Source: UBA9676 sp963730065 (GTDB taxonomy: Bacteria; Actinomycetota; Actinomycetes; Streptosporangiales; Streptosporangiaceae). Taken from it: 64,000 nucleotides of DNA. The position numbers were made by a program, and so were the translations under genes. The stretch is taken from NCBI GenBank assembly GCA_963730065.1, contig CAVSQL010000024.1, forward strand, positions 124,001-188,000. The letters run 5' to 3'. Shown one piece after another: positions 26,469 through 35,499 of this stretch. Under the pieces are notes generated by a model. The model had not been told where the DNA came from. It saw nothing but the letters and a program-made list of their open reading frames with translations, and ran no database searches. Within the stretch, counting starts at the first letter, position 1. Every line of letters begins with the position of its first letter.

Positions 26469-27011
26469 ATGACCACAACTCTCACTGCAACGCTGCACAC
26501 CAGCCAGGGCCCGATTGTGATCCGCCTGCTCCCCGATCACGCGCCCAAGACGGTGCGCAACTTCGTCGACCTGGCCCAGGGTGGCCGGGAGTGGGCAGAC
26601 CCGCGGACCAGGAGCGTCACCACCGGGAAGCTCTACGACGGGACCATCTTCCACCGCGTGATCCCGAATTTCATGATCCAGGGCGGGGATCCGCTGGGGA
26701 CCGGCACCGGCGGGCCTGGCTACCAGTTCGCCGACGAGTTCCACCCGGATCTGGTGTTCGACCGGCCCTACCTGCTCGCCATGGCCAACGCAGGGCCCGG
26801 CACGAACGGCTCGCAGTTCTTCATCACGACCGTCCCCACCCCTCACCTGAACCGCAAGCACACCATCTTCGGTGAGGTCATCGAGGGCCAGGATGTCGTG
26901 GACGAAATCAGCCACACGGCGACCGACGGCAGGGACCGGCCGGTGAAGGACGTCGTGCTGGAGTCCGTTGTGATCGAGGGCGCCGACGGCATGCCGGAAG
27001 CCGCGGGCTGA
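26469..27011 (+). CDS. ppiA: Cyclophilin-type peptidyl-prolyl cis-trans isomerase
   Basis: The 180-residue protein has the cyclophilin active-site segments FHRVIPNFMIQGGDP (Arg, Phe and Gln of the catalytic site), ANAGPGTNGSQFFITT, and LNRKHTIFGEVIEGQDVV (in the place of human Trp121 it carries a His). It catalyses Xaa-Pro isomerisation and lacks a signal peptide, so it is cytoplasmic. It begins the conserved near-origin block ppiA-rhomboid-crgA-pknB known from mycobacteria and streptomycetes. Confidence 0.93.
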   Translation: MTTTLTATLHTSQGPIVIRLLPDHAPKTVRNFVDLAQGGREWADPRTRSVTTGKLYDGTIFHRVIPNFMIQGGDPLGTGTGGPGYQFADEFHPDLVFDRPYLLAMANAGPGTNGSQFFITTVPTPHLNRKHTIFGEVIEGQDVVDEISHTATDGRDRPVKDVVLESVVIEGADGMPEAAG

Positions 27012-27097
27012 GCCATGGATCCCCGGCCGGCCCCTGGTACCGGCGGCGAGGCCGATGTCCCGACGCCGGGGCCGGCCCCGGCGGTGTCCCCCCACCG

Positions 27098-28015
27098 GTG
27101 CCGGCCACCGGTGGTGAGGTCGGCGTCCCTCCGCCAGGGCCAGGTGCCGGCGGCGAAGCCGGTGTCCCCACCTGTTTCCGGCATCCCGGCCGGGAGACCT
27201 ACCTGTCCTGTGTCCGGTGCGGGCGCCCGGCGTGCCCGGAATGCCTGCGCTCGGCACCGGTCGGCCAGCAGTGCGTGGAATGCATCAAGGAGGGCAGCCG
27301 GAGCGTCCGCACGCCCACCTCCGTATTCGGCGGGCGTGCGGTCTCCGGGGCCCTGGTCACCTACACGCTCGTCGGCCTGAACGTCCTGCTCTACCTGGTC
27401 GAGTGGGTGTACCCGCGGATCGTCGACTACTTCGACATGCTCGGGGCCGCCCGCGACCCGGCCCTGCACGGCCAGCTGGTCGGCGTCGCGACGGGCCAGG
27501 AGTACCGGCTCCTCACCTCGGCGTTCCTGCACGAGCCGGGGCTGTCCGGGTTCGGCCCGGCCCACATCATCTTCAACATGTGGGCGCTGCTGCTGGTGGG
27601 CCCCGGGCTGGAACGCCTGCTCGGGCGCCTGCGCTTCCTCGCCGTCTACCTGCTCAGCGCGCTGGGCGGCTCGGTCCTCTTCTACGTCCTGGCTGCCCCT
27701 AACGAGCCCGCCCTGGGCGCCTCCGGCGCCATCTTCGGGCTGTTCGGCGCCTGGTTCGTAGTGTCGAAGCGGCTGCAGGTGGACACCAGGGCGATCATCT
27801 TCCTGATCGTCATCAACCTGGTGATCAGCTTCGTTGTCCGGGGCATCGCCTGGCAGGATCACATCGGGGGCCTGATCACCGGCGGTCTGCTCACCGCCGC
27901 CTATGCATACGCGCCGCGGCGGCACCGGACTCTCATCCAGGCCGGGGCGACCGTGGCGATCGTGGCGCTGCTGGTCGTTGCCGTCGTGGTCCGGAACGGC
28001 CAGCTCGCGGCCTGA
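27098..28015 (+). CDS. Rhomboid-family intramembrane serine protease
   Basis: The protein has up to 305 residues. An N-terminal zinc-finger-like part has CFRHPGRETYLSCVRCG and CPECLRSAPVGQQCVEC. The rhomboid domain has N160 in HIIFNMWALL, the nucleophile Ser209 in GASGAIFGLFG and His255 in DHIGGLITGG. It cleaves membrane substrates within the bilayer. The first 25 residues come from a repetitive GC-rich stretch that also lies before the gene, so the true start may be nearer CFRHP. Position after ppiA is conserved in actinobacteria. Confidence 0.9.
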   Translation: MPATGGEVGVPPPGPGAGGEAGVPTCFRHPGRETYLSCVRCGRPACPECLRSAPVGQQCVECIKEGSRSVRTPTSVFGGRAVSGALVTYTLVGLNVLLYLVEWVYPRIVDYFDMLGAARDPALHGQLVGVATGQEYRLLTSAFLHEPGLSGFGPAHIIFNMWALLLVGPGLERLLGRLRFLAVYLLSALGGSVLFYVLAAPNEPALGASGAIFGLFGAWFVVSKRLQVDTRAIIFLIVINLVISFVVRGIAWQDHIGGLITGGLLTAAYAYAPRRHRTLIQAGATVAIVALLVVAVVVRNGQLAA

Positions 28016-28018
28016 TCG

Positions 28019-28264
28019 TTACCGCCACCTGGTCGCGAGGCCGAGACCCGCGATGATGAAGCCGAACCCGATCGCGAGATTCCACGGCCCCAGTGCGGGC
28101 AGCGGCAGGCTCTGGCCCGTGATGTAGAAGAGCGCGATCCAGGCCACCCCGACCACCAGGCAGCCGATCATGGTAGGCGCCAGCCAGGGAGGGCTGACTC
28201 TCGCCTTGGTGGACCGCGCCGGCGGGGTGTAGACCGCCTTGGTCCGGCCGCGGGACTTGGGCAC
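28019..28264 (-). CDS. crgA: Cell division protein CrgA
   Basis: The 81-residue product has a basic N-terminus (VPKSRGRTKAVYTPP), then two transmembrane segments (PTMIGCLVVGVAWIALFYIT and LAIGFGFIIAGLGLA) separated by PALGPWN, the typical CrgA pattern. It scaffolds the divisome with FtsZ, FtsI and Wag31. The GTG start is chosen with AGGAGA upstream and matches the family length. It lies between the rhomboid gene and the cell-wall kinase operon, as in Mycobacterium tuberculosis. Confidence 0.93.
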   Translation of the reverse strand: MPKSRGRTKAVYTPPARSTKARVSPPWLAPTMIGCLVVGVAWIALFYITGQSLPLPALGPWNLAIGFGFIIAGLGLATRWR

Positions 28265-28579
28265 GTTGATCTCCTGGTCGGGTGGGGGCACGGGGAGCAC
28301 GGGGCCGGGTAGCCCACCGGCCCCAGCGGCGGCGCGCACGGTGTCAGGGCCAGCGTAGTGGCTTGCCTGCCACCGCGCGAGACAGCGCCGCCTGGATGGC
28401 GAAGCCAGCCCAGACCGCCCGGTGTAACGCCGGGGCCGGGTACGGCGACTAGCACATGAGGGCTCGCGCTGCCGCCCCCGAGCGGTGCGAGCCCTCCCGG
28501 TGCCGCCGGTGCGTGTTCCGGCCGGTGCGTGCTCCGGCCGGCGGCCTGCGCCGCGGCCGGGCCGGGCCGCCCGCGCCGG
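28265..28579. other. Gap between pknB and crgA
   Basis: No gene is seen in this 315-base gap. It must hold the crgA promoter. The hairpin at 28458-28496 probably terminates the upstream cell-wall operon. Confidence 0.6.
28458..28496 (-). terminator. Candidate terminator of the fhaA-pknB operon
   Basis: GAGGGCTCGC and GCGAGCCCTC form a perfect 10-bp stem around a 19-base loop. It lies about 85 bases past the pknB stop codon. There is no clear U-run, so activity is uncertain. Confidence 0.5.
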
Positions 28580-30355
28580 TCAGCTGTGCCGGCCGGGCGA
28601 GGGGGGCGCCGTACCGTTTGTCCCGGTCGGGGTCGGGGTCGGGGTGGTCTGCGTCGGTGTCGGGGTCGGCGTCGGCTGGTTCTTCACCACGTCAAGGATG
28701 ATGGTGGTGCTGGTCGGCACGAGCTGGCCGGCCGTCGGGCTCTGCTGGGTAACGATCCCGTCCTGGACCCCGGGGCTCGACACCTCGTTGACCTGGATGT
28801 TCGCGAACCCCGCGTTCGCGAGCTGCCCCTGGGCGACCGCCTCTTGCTCGCCCACCACGTTGGGGATCTGCGAACCGCCGGGCGAGACCGAGAGGGTGAT
28901 CGTGGCACCCTTGCTGACCAGCGTGCCCCCCGCCGGGTTCTGGCCGACCACGGTGTTCGGTTTGGCGGCCGAGTTCTGGTCGGTCACCTCATGGACCTTG
29001 AATCCCTCGTTGATCAGCAGGTTCCGGGCGTCCGGTTCGGACTGGTGGACGACATTCGGGACTTTGACCCGGGGGGGCCCGTTGGAGACGAGGAGCGTCA
29101 CCGTTGTCCCGCGGGCCACCAGGTTGCCGTTCGCCGGGCTGGTGCTGATCACGATCCCTTTCTGCACGGTGGCCGAGGGCTGGTGGATGATCTTGGCCAC
29201 CAGGCCGGCCTTCTGCACCTGGGACGTGGCCTGCGCCACGGGCAGGCCGCTGACCTGGGGCACCGCCACGCCGCCGCTGCCGCCGAAGAATGCGTAGGCC
29301 ACCCCGCCGAGCACCGCGAGCACCAGCAGGGCACCCGCCGCCCACAGCAGCCAGGTCCGGCGCCTCGAGCCGCCACCGCCGCCCTCGGTGTAGCCCTCCT
29401 CCTCCGGGCCGTATTCGTAGCCGGGAATGGCCCGGGTCGGGCCGGCGGCCATGGTGGCGCCGCCCCCCATCCGCTGGGTCGTCGCGTAGCCCATGCCGCG
29501 CGGTGCGGCGACCGGCACGCCGGACAGGGCGCGCTGGATGTCGGTCCGCATGTCCGCGGCGGACTGGTAACGCTGCGCCGGGTCCTTGGCCATGGCCCGG
29601 AGCACGATGGAGTCGGCCCAGGCCGGGATCTCCGGGTCCAGATGCGAGGGCGGCACTGGGTTCTCGCGCACGTGCTGGTAGGCGATGGCCACCGGGGAGT
29701 CGCCCAGGAACGGCGGCCGGCCGGTCAGCAGCTCGTACAGCAGGCACCCGGTCGAATACAGGTCGCTGCGGGCATCCACCCGCTCACCGCGGGCCTGCTC
29801 GGGGGACAGGTACTGCGCGGTGCCGATCACCTGCGCGGTCTGGGTCATGGTGGCCTGCGCGTCGCTGACGGCCCGGGCGATGCCGAAGTCCATCACCTTG
29901 ACCTCGCCGGTGCGGGTCAGCATCACGTTGCCCGGCTTGATGTCGCGGTGGATGATGCCATGGCGGTGGCTGTAGTCCAGGGCCCGCAGCACCCCGTCGG
30001 TGATCTCGAGCGCACGCTCGGGCAGCAGCCGCCGGTCGTCCCGCAGCAGCTCGCGCAGGGTCCGGCCGTCCACGTACTCCATCACGATGTAGGGCACGTG
30101 CGAGGGCCCGGCGTTGTCCTCGCCGGTGTCGTAGACCGCGACGATCGAGGGATGGTTGAGCGAGGCGGCCGACTGCGCCTCGCGGCGGAACCTGGCCTGG
30201 AACGTGGCGTCTCTGGCCAGGTCCTCACGGAGTGTCTTCACCGCGACGATACGGTCGAGGCGTATGTCGCGTGCCCGGTACACCTCGGCCATGCCGCCCC
30301 GCCCGACGACGCCGTCGAGTTCGTAGCGGCCGCCGAGGAGCCGCGGCTGTGTCAT
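28580..30355 (-). CDS. pknB: Serine/threonine protein kinase with PASTA domains
   Basis: The 591-residue protein has a eukaryotic-type kinase domain: GRGGMAEVY nucleotide loop, Lys40 in AVKTL, HRDIKPGNV (136-144) and DFG (156-158). Next are a juxtamembrane linker, a transmembrane helix (LLWAAGALLVLAVLGGVAYA), three PASTA domains that bind muropeptides outside, and a Thr/Pro-rich tail. Three PASTA units is one fewer than in M. tuberculosis PknB. It phosphorylates cell-wall synthesis and division proteins and is opposed by PstP, encoded in the same operon. The ATG at MTQPRLLGGRY is chosen; a GTG three codons upstream is possible. Confidence 0.95.
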   Translation of the reverse strand: MTQPRLLGGRYELDGVVGRGGMAEVYRARDIRLDRIVAVKTLREDLARDATFQARFRREAQSAASLNHPSIVAVYDTGEDNAGPSHVPYIVMEYVDGRTLRELLRDDRRLLPERALEITDGVLRALDYSHRHGIIHRDIKPGNVMLTRTGEVKVMDFGIARAVSDAQATMTQTAQVIGTAQYLSPEQARGERVDARSDLYSTGCLLYELLTGRPPFLGDSPVAIAYQHVRENPVPPSHLDPEIPAWADSIVLRAMAKDPAQRYQSAADMRTDIQRALSGVPVAAPRGMGYATTQRMGGGATMAAGPTRAIPGYEYGPEEEGYTEGGGGGSRRRTWLLWAAGALLVLAVLGGVAYAFFGGSGGVAVPQVSGLPVAQATSQVQKAGLVAKIIHQPSATVQKGIVISTSPANGNLVARGTTVTLLVSNGPPRVKVPNVVHQSEPDARNLLINEGFKVHEVTDQNSAAKPNTVVGQNPAGGTLVSKGATITLSVSPGGSQIPNVVGEQEAVAQGQLANAGFANIQVNEVSSPGVQDGIVTQQSPTAGQLVPTSTTIILDVVKNQPTPTPTPTQTTPTPTPTGTNGTAPPSPGRHS

Positions 30356-30479
30356 GTCTCGCACTTCCGTAACCGCCCTGGATCGTAGTCAACCGTGCAC
30401 TGGGGTGATATGCCACTCCGGCGCGCGGGCCAAGCCGGGCCTGGCAGGCACCCGGTTGTGCTGTGCGCCCCCCGGGCGC

Positions 30480-31982
30480 TCATCGCTTCGCCTGCGAGGC
30501 CAGGTAAGCCATGTAAGCCTGAATGATCTTCACCGCGATCGGTGCGGACGCGTCGGCCCCGAGCCCGCCGCCCTTGACTATGACGCCTACCGCGATCCGT
30601 GGGTTGCTGACTGGCGCAAAGCAGGTGAACACCGCGTCGTCGAGCCCGGTGTTGTTCGTGCCGTTTTGCGCCGTCCCGGTCTTGGCCGCGATGGCGATGT
30701 TCGGGAGGAACGCGGTGTTGTGCGCGGTCCCCTGGGGCGACTTGACCACGTTGACCATCATCCGTGACACGTCCGCGGCCACGGTTGGGCTCACGGTCTG
30801 GCTCAGCACGGTATTCTGGGCGTTGTACAGCGGGGTCAGGTCCGGCGCCGTGACCTTCTGGACCATGTAGGGGGTCATCAGGGTGCCGTTGTTGGCGATC
30901 GCCGCCGAGAACATGGCCTCCTGGAGCGGGGTGACCTGGTCGTTGTACTGGCCGATCGCCGAGTAGGCGGTGAGCGCCGGGTCGTGGCCCGGGATCGGCG
31001 GGTACACGCTCGGGGACACCGGGAGCGGGATCCGCAGGTTCGGGTCGTTCATGCCGAACTTGACGGCCTGCTGCCGGATCGCGGTGTCGCCCAGTTTCAT
31101 GCCGAGGTTCCCGAACACCGTGTTGCAGGAGACGGTGAAGCCGAAGATGAGCGGCACCGTGCCGTTCCCGGTCGGGTTGGAGCCATCGTCGCAGGGCAGG
31201 TTGTCGAAGTTGATCAGTTCCTTGGTGGTGCCGGGCAGCTTCAGGTTGGTCGGCGCGTACACCCGGCTGTCCGGCGTGTACTTGCCGCTGGTGAAGGCCG
31301 TCGAGCCGGTCACGACCTTGAAGGTGGAGCCGGGAGGGAAGGTCTGGTTGATGGCCCGGTTGAGCAGCGGCTGGCTGGCCTCGAACCGGTAGTGGTTGTC
31401 GATCCGCCGGAGCTGGGCGCCGTCGAAGGTCGCGTACTTGTTCGGGTTGAAGGTCGGGTAGGACGCCAGGGCGAGTACCGCGCCGGTCCGCGGGTCGATC
31501 GCGACCGCGCCGCTGGGCAGCCCGCTCGCCTTGAGCGCGTCGTAGGCCGCCGTCTGCGCGGCCGAGTTGACCGTGAGCTGGACGGTCGCGCCCCGCTTGG
31601 GCTTGCCGGTGATCAGGTCGATCAGGTTGTGCACCGTGAGCTGCGGGTCGGACCCGGACAGGAACTTGTCCTCGGCCTGCTCGATGCCGGTGGCGCTGTA
31701 GAGCGAGTCGTACCCGGTCACCGGCGCGTACGTGGTCGGGGCCGGGTAGGACCGCTGGTAGCTGTAGATGCCCTTGACGTGCAACGACTCGGCGATGACC
31801 TTGTTGTCCGCGGTGATGATCGAGCCACGCTGGAACTGGTACTGCTGGGAGAAGGTCCGCGCGTTCCCGCGCTGCACGGCCAGGCTGGCGGGCTCGAACC
31901 CCTGCACGTAGTTCACGCCGAGCAGCAGCAGGATGAACATCCCCAGGATGACCAGGGAAATCCGGCGCAGGGCGTGGTTCAT
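30480..31982 (-). CDS. pbpA: Class B penicillin-binding protein, RodA partner
   Basis: The 500-residue protein has one N-terminal transmembrane helix (SLVILGMFILLLLGVNYV). Its transpeptidase domain carries the nucleophile Ser219 in PPGSTFKVV, the SCN motif in GFTVSCNTVFG and KTG in AAKTGTAQN. It cross-links peptidoglycan. Its ATG overlaps the stop of rodA, so the SEDS polymerase and transpeptidase are translated together, as such pairs usually are. It belongs to the operon with pstP and pknB and is a likely kinase substrate. Confidence 0.95.
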   Translation of the reverse strand: MNHALRRISLVILGMFILLLLGVNYVQGFEPASLAVQRGNARTFSQQYQFQRGSIITADNKVIAESLHVKGIYSYQRSYPAPTTYAPVTGYDSLYSATGIEQAEDKFLSGSDPQLTVHNLIDLITGKPKRGATVQLTVNSAAQTAAYDALKASGLPSGAVAIDPRTGAVLALASYPTFNPNKYATFDGAQLRRIDNHYRFEASQPLLNRAINQTFPPGSTFKVVTGSTAFTSGKYTPDSRVYAPTNLKLPGTTKELINFDNLPCDDGSNPTGNGTVPLIFGFTVSCNTVFGNLGMKLGDTAIRQQAVKFGMNDPNLRIPLPVSPSVYPPIPGHDPALTAYSAIGQYNDQVTPLQEAMFSAAIANNGTLMTPYMVQKVTAPDLTPLYNAQNTVLSQTVSPTVAADVSRMMVNVVKSPQGTAHNTAFLPNIAIAAKTGTAQNGTNNTGLDDAVFTCFAPVSNPRIAVGVIVKGGGLGADASAPIAVKIIQAYMAYLASQAKR

Positions 31983-33448
31983 CCGCCCCTCACCACCTGG
32001 GTCAGCCCTTCTTCCTGGATCGGCTGCGGCGCGGGCCGGCGCGCGGTGTCGCTGATCCGCATGAGCAGCGCGATCAGCATCCAGCTGGCGACCAGCGAGG
32101 AGCCGCCCTGGGACAGGAAGGGGGTGGTGAGCCCGGTCAGCGGTATCAGCCGGGTGACGCCGCCGACGATGATGAAGACCTGCAGGGCCAGCACGAACGC
32201 GAGCCCGCCCGCCAGCAGCTTGGAGAATGGGTCGCGGACCGCGACCGCCGCCCGCATGCCCCGCTGCACGATGAGGCCGTAGATCAGCAGGATCGCCATC
32301 AGGCCGGTGAGGCCGAGTTCCTCGCCGAAGGCGGTGATGATGAAGTCGCTCTGTACGAGCGGGGTCCAGTACGGCTGCCCGTTCCCGAGGCCGGTGCCGA
32401 GGACCCCGCCGAAGCCCAGCCCGTACAGCCCCTGCACCAGCTGGTAGGAGATGGTGTACACGTTCTGGGCGGCGAACGGGTGCAGCCAGATCGTGAACCG
32501 CTCGCCGACGTGGCCGAACAGCTGGCTGGCCACGTAGGCACCGGCCACGAACAGGCCGCCGCCGATGAGCAGCCACGACGTGCGCTGGGTGGCGATGTAC
32601 AGCATGACCAGGAACAAGCCGAAGAACAGCGCGGACTGGCCGATGTCGGTCTCGAAGATCAGGATGAGGAGGCTGGCGCCCCAGGCGATGAGCACCGGGC
32701 CGAGGTCGCGCGCGCGGGGCAGGTCGATGCCGAGCACCCGCCGGCCCGCGAGCGAGAGCACGTCCCGTTTGGCGACCAGATAACCGGCGAAGAAAATGGC
32801 CAGCGCCAGCTTGGCGAACTCGCCCGGCTGGACGGAGAAGCCGCCGATGCTGATCCACACCTTGGCGCCGTTCACCTCGCTCCCGATCCCGGGCACCGCC
32901 GGGATGGCCAGCAGGACCAGCCCGATCACGCCGAACGTGTAGGTATAGCGCTGCAGTATGCGCGGTTCCCTCACCAGCGCGAGCACCGCGATGAACGCGG
33001 CTACGCCCACCGTGCTCCAGACCACCTGCAGCACCGTCGACGACGTGCTCATGGTGCTGATCACGCGGCCCGAGTTGCCGTCGCGGCCGGACTGCTGCAG
33101 CCGGTAGATCATCACGATGCCCAGGCCGTTGAGCAGCGCCGCGAGCGGCAGCATCAGCGGGTCCGCCCACGGGGCGAGCCAGCGGATGGCCAGGTGCGCC
33201 AGCAGCATGAGGACGGTGAACGCGATCCCGTAGGCGATGATCCCGGCCGGGATCCGGCCGGTCATGCTCAGGCCGACGCTGGCGTAGGCGAACAGCACCA
33301 CGGCGATCGCGAACGCCAGCATGGCGAGCTCGGTCTGGCGGCGCCCGCGCGGCATCGGCACCGGGATCTCCGGGGCTGGCCGCAGGGATGAGCGCGCCGC
33401 CCGGGCCGCCGGATCACCCGGCGGGCCTGGGGTGGTCACCGCGCTCAC
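31979..33448 (-). CDS. rodA: SEDS peptidoglycan glycosyltransferase RodA/FtsW family
   Basis: The 489-residue protein has about 10 to 12 membrane helices. SEDS motifs include GGFSVQPGEFAKLALAIFFA, LLILIFETDIGQSALFFGLF and VTRLIPLTGLTTPFLSQGGS. It polymerises lipid II into glycan strands. The GTG start overlaps the pstP stop (GTGA) and its stop overlaps the pbpA ATG. An N-terminal cytoplasmic tail of about 37 residues, rich in Pro and Arg, is a possible phosphorylation region. Confidence 0.95.
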   Translation of the reverse strand: MSAVTTPGPPGDPAARAARSSLRPAPEIPVPMPRGRRQTELAMLAFAIAVVLFAYASVGLSMTGRIPAGIIAYGIAFTVLMLLAHLAIRWLAPWADPLMLPLAALLNGLGIVMIYRLQQSGRDGNSGRVISTMSTSSTVLQVVWSTVGVAAFIAVLALVREPRILQRYTYTFGVIGLVLLAIPAVPGIGSEVNGAKVWISIGGFSVQPGEFAKLALAIFFAGYLVAKRDVLSLAGRRVLGIDLPRARDLGPVLIAWGASLLILIFETDIGQSALFFGLFLVMLYIATQRTSWLLIGGGLFVAGAYVASQLFGHVGERFTIWLHPFAAQNVYTISYQLVQGLYGLGFGGVLGTGLGNGQPYWTPLVQSDFIITAFGEELGLTGLMAILLIYGLIVQRGMRAAVAVRDPFSKLLAGGLAFVLALQVFIIVGGVTRLIPLTGLTTPFLSQGGSSLVASWMLIALLMRISDTARRPAPQPIQEEGLTQVVRGG

Positions 33449-34923
33449 GGTCCTGCCCCGGTCCCCGATGCCGCGCTGGGGGACGGGCAGCCCTCAGGAA
33501 TGGTGGGCTGGGTCCCGGTTGGCTTGGGCGGCGGGGTGGCGATGACCTTGCCGGCCTTGGACTTGACCGGCGTGGTGACGCCGTACTTCTTCTTGTAGGC
33601 GTTCAGCGCGGTGGTGTAGGTGTTCACCTTGGCCTGGTAGGCCTTGAGCGCGGCATAGGCGGTCATGCACGCCCGGTAGTCGCTGCGGATGTGCCCCACG
33701 ATGCTCTGGGCATGGCCCAGGCCGCCGGCGCTGAAGTTGGAGCGGATCAGCTGCTGGTCGGTGAACGGCACCGCGGCCAGCGGGATCTGGGTGCGCTGGA
33801 AGACGCTGGACAGCTTCAGCCCGGCCAGGTTCTGGTTGATCCCGCGGAAGATGGCGACGTGCCCCGTGTCCTCGCCGACATAGTACTGCGCCTGGGTGTA
33901 GCGCCACCCCGCGTACCCGGCGCCGATGATCACGATGAGCAACAGGGCGAGCAGGGATTTCACGATCGGCAGCCGCCGCCGGACATGCTCGCCGGGCTCG
34001 GTATCGTCCATGGCCACGGCTCCGCTGGGGGCGCGGGGCACCGGGTCGTCGTGGGCGATCACGATGGCGGCCTGGGGTGCGGTCTGGGTGAGCACGTGGG
34101 AGCGCCCGGCCGCGCTGTCGGCGCGCATCGGAGGCCGGCCGGCGCCGTTGCAGGCGGCGCCGGCGAGCACCGACACCTCGCTGGGCGGCCGGACCGCGGT
34201 CGCGCTGTCCACCACGTCCGCGACGATGCAGGTGATGTTGTCCGGGCCGCCCCCATTGATCGCCAGATCTATCAGCTGGCGCACGGCATCGTCGGGTTCC
34301 GCGATGGTGGCCAGCGTCCGGTGCAGGGTCAACTCGTTCACCACGCCGGACAGGCCGTCGGAGCACAGCAGGTACCGGTCACCGACCTGCGCCTCGCGTA
34401 TGGACAGGTCCGGCTCGACGTCGTTGCTGCCGTCCAGTGCGCGCAGGAGCAGCGACCGCTGCGGGTGGGTCGCGGCCTCGTCCGGGCTGATCCGGCCGTC
34501 GTCGACCAGCGACTGGACGAGGGTGTGATCGTGGGTGATCTGCTTGAGCTCGCCGCCTGACAGCACGTATGCGCGGGAGTCGCCGATGTGGCACAGCGCG
34601 ACCCTGGTCCCGGACCAGAGCATGGCGGTGAGTGTGGTGCCCATGCCCCCGATGGAGGGATCGGCGGCCACCATGTCGTGCAGGATGTGGTTGGCCCGGG
34701 TCACCGCATCGGCGAGCGCGTCCAGCAGTTCGCCCGCGGGCAGGTCCTCGTCGAGGTCGGTGAGAACGGAGATGGCCACCGCGCTGGCGACCTCGCCCGC
34801 GGCGTGGCCGCCCATGCCGTCAGCGACCGCCAGCAGGCGTGGGCCAGCGTATGCCGAGTCCTCGTTCCCCTCACGGAGGAGGCCGACATCTGAGCGGACC
34901 GCGTAGCGGAGTGCAAGTGTCAT
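33445..34923 (-). CDS. pstP: PP2C-family Ser/Thr phosphatase
   Basis: The 492-residue protein has an N-terminal PP2C domain with the metal-binding motifs VRSDVGLLREGNEDS, AVADGMGGHAAGEVAS, GDSRAYVL, SDGLSG and GGPDNITCI. A transmembrane helix near residue 310 (LLALLLIVIIGAGYAGW) follows, then an extracytoplasmic region of about 160 residues ending in a Pro/Thr-rich tail. It dephosphorylates PknB and its substrates. The ATG overlaps the fhaB stop. Confidence 0.95.
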   Translation of the reverse strand: MTLALRYAVRSDVGLLREGNEDSAYAGPRLLAVADGMGGHAAGEVASAVAISVLTDLDEDLPAGELLDALADAVTRANHILHDMVAADPSIGGMGTTLTAMLWSGTRVALCHIGDSRAYVLSGGELKQITHDHTLVQSLVDDGRISPDEAATHPQRSLLLRALDGSNDVEPDLSIREAQVGDRYLLCSDGLSGVVNELTLHRTLATIAEPDDAVRQLIDLAINGGGPDNITCIVADVVDSATAVRPPSEVSVLAGAACNGAGRPPMRADSAAGRSHVLTQTAPQAAIVIAHDDPVPRAPSGAVAMDDTEPGEHVRRRLPIVKSLLALLLIVIIGAGYAGWRYTQAQYYVGEDTGHVAIFRGINQNLAGLKLSSVFQRTQIPLAAVPFTDQQLIRSNFSAGGLGHAQSIVGHIRSDYRACMTAYAALKAYQAKVNTYTTALNAYKKKYGVTTPVKSKAGKVIATPPPKPTGTQPTIPEGCPSPSAASGTGAGP

Positions 34924-35405
34924 CTGCGCAGTTCCAGAACGGTCTTGCCAATGCGTATCGGCACGCCCGCGGGCACCGGCGTCGGCTGGGTCACCTTCTG
35001 CCGGTCCAGGTACGTGCCGTTGGTCGATCCGAGGTCTTCCACGATCCACTGGCCGTCCTGGGGGAACAGCCGGGCATGTCGGCTCGAAGCGTAGTCATCG
35101 GACAGTACCAGAGTGGCATCGGTGGCCCGTCCGATGGTGATCTGCTGGTCGGCCAGCCCGAGGGATGTGCCTGTCAGCGACCCCCCGGTCACCAGCAGCC
35201 GCTGCGGCGCTCCCCGGGGGGCCCGCCCGGCGCGCGGGGGCCGCTGCGCCCGCCCGCGCTGGGCCTTCTGCTGGCGGCGCTGCTGCCGGCCGGAGACCGC
35301 GGGCCCGAACAGGTCCGTGCGCACCACACCGACGGCTGCGATCACGAACAGCCACAGGACGGCCAGGAAGGCGAGCCTGATCAAAGTGAGGGTGAGCGCG
35401 TTCAT
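34920..35405 (-). CDS. fhaB: FHA-domain protein FhaB
   Basis: The 161-residue protein has one N-terminal transmembrane helix (IRLAFLAVLWLFVIAAVGVV), a basic Arg/Gln-rich linker, and a C-terminal FHA domain with ITIGRATDATLVLSDDYASS, RHARLF and DLGSTNGTYL. The FHA domain recognises phosphothreonine on PknB substrates or PknB itself. It is translationally coupled to pstP and lies about 95 bases downstream of fhaA in the same operon. Confidence 0.94.
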   Translation of the reverse strand: MNALTLTLIRLAFLAVLWLFVIAAVGVVRTDLFGPAVSGRQQRRQQKAQRGRAQRPPRAGRAPRGAPQRLLVTGGSLTGTSLGLADQQITIGRATDATLVLSDDYASSRHARLFPQDGQWIVEDLGSTNGTYLDRQKVTQPTPVPAGVPIRIGKTVLELRR

Positions 35406-35499
35406 CGGGTTATATGTCCTTGGTGACCGTGACCCCTGAGCTGCGGGGCCACTGGCTGCCGTGCCGCTGGTTGTCTTTCAGTGTGGCCCCTGCCTGAGG

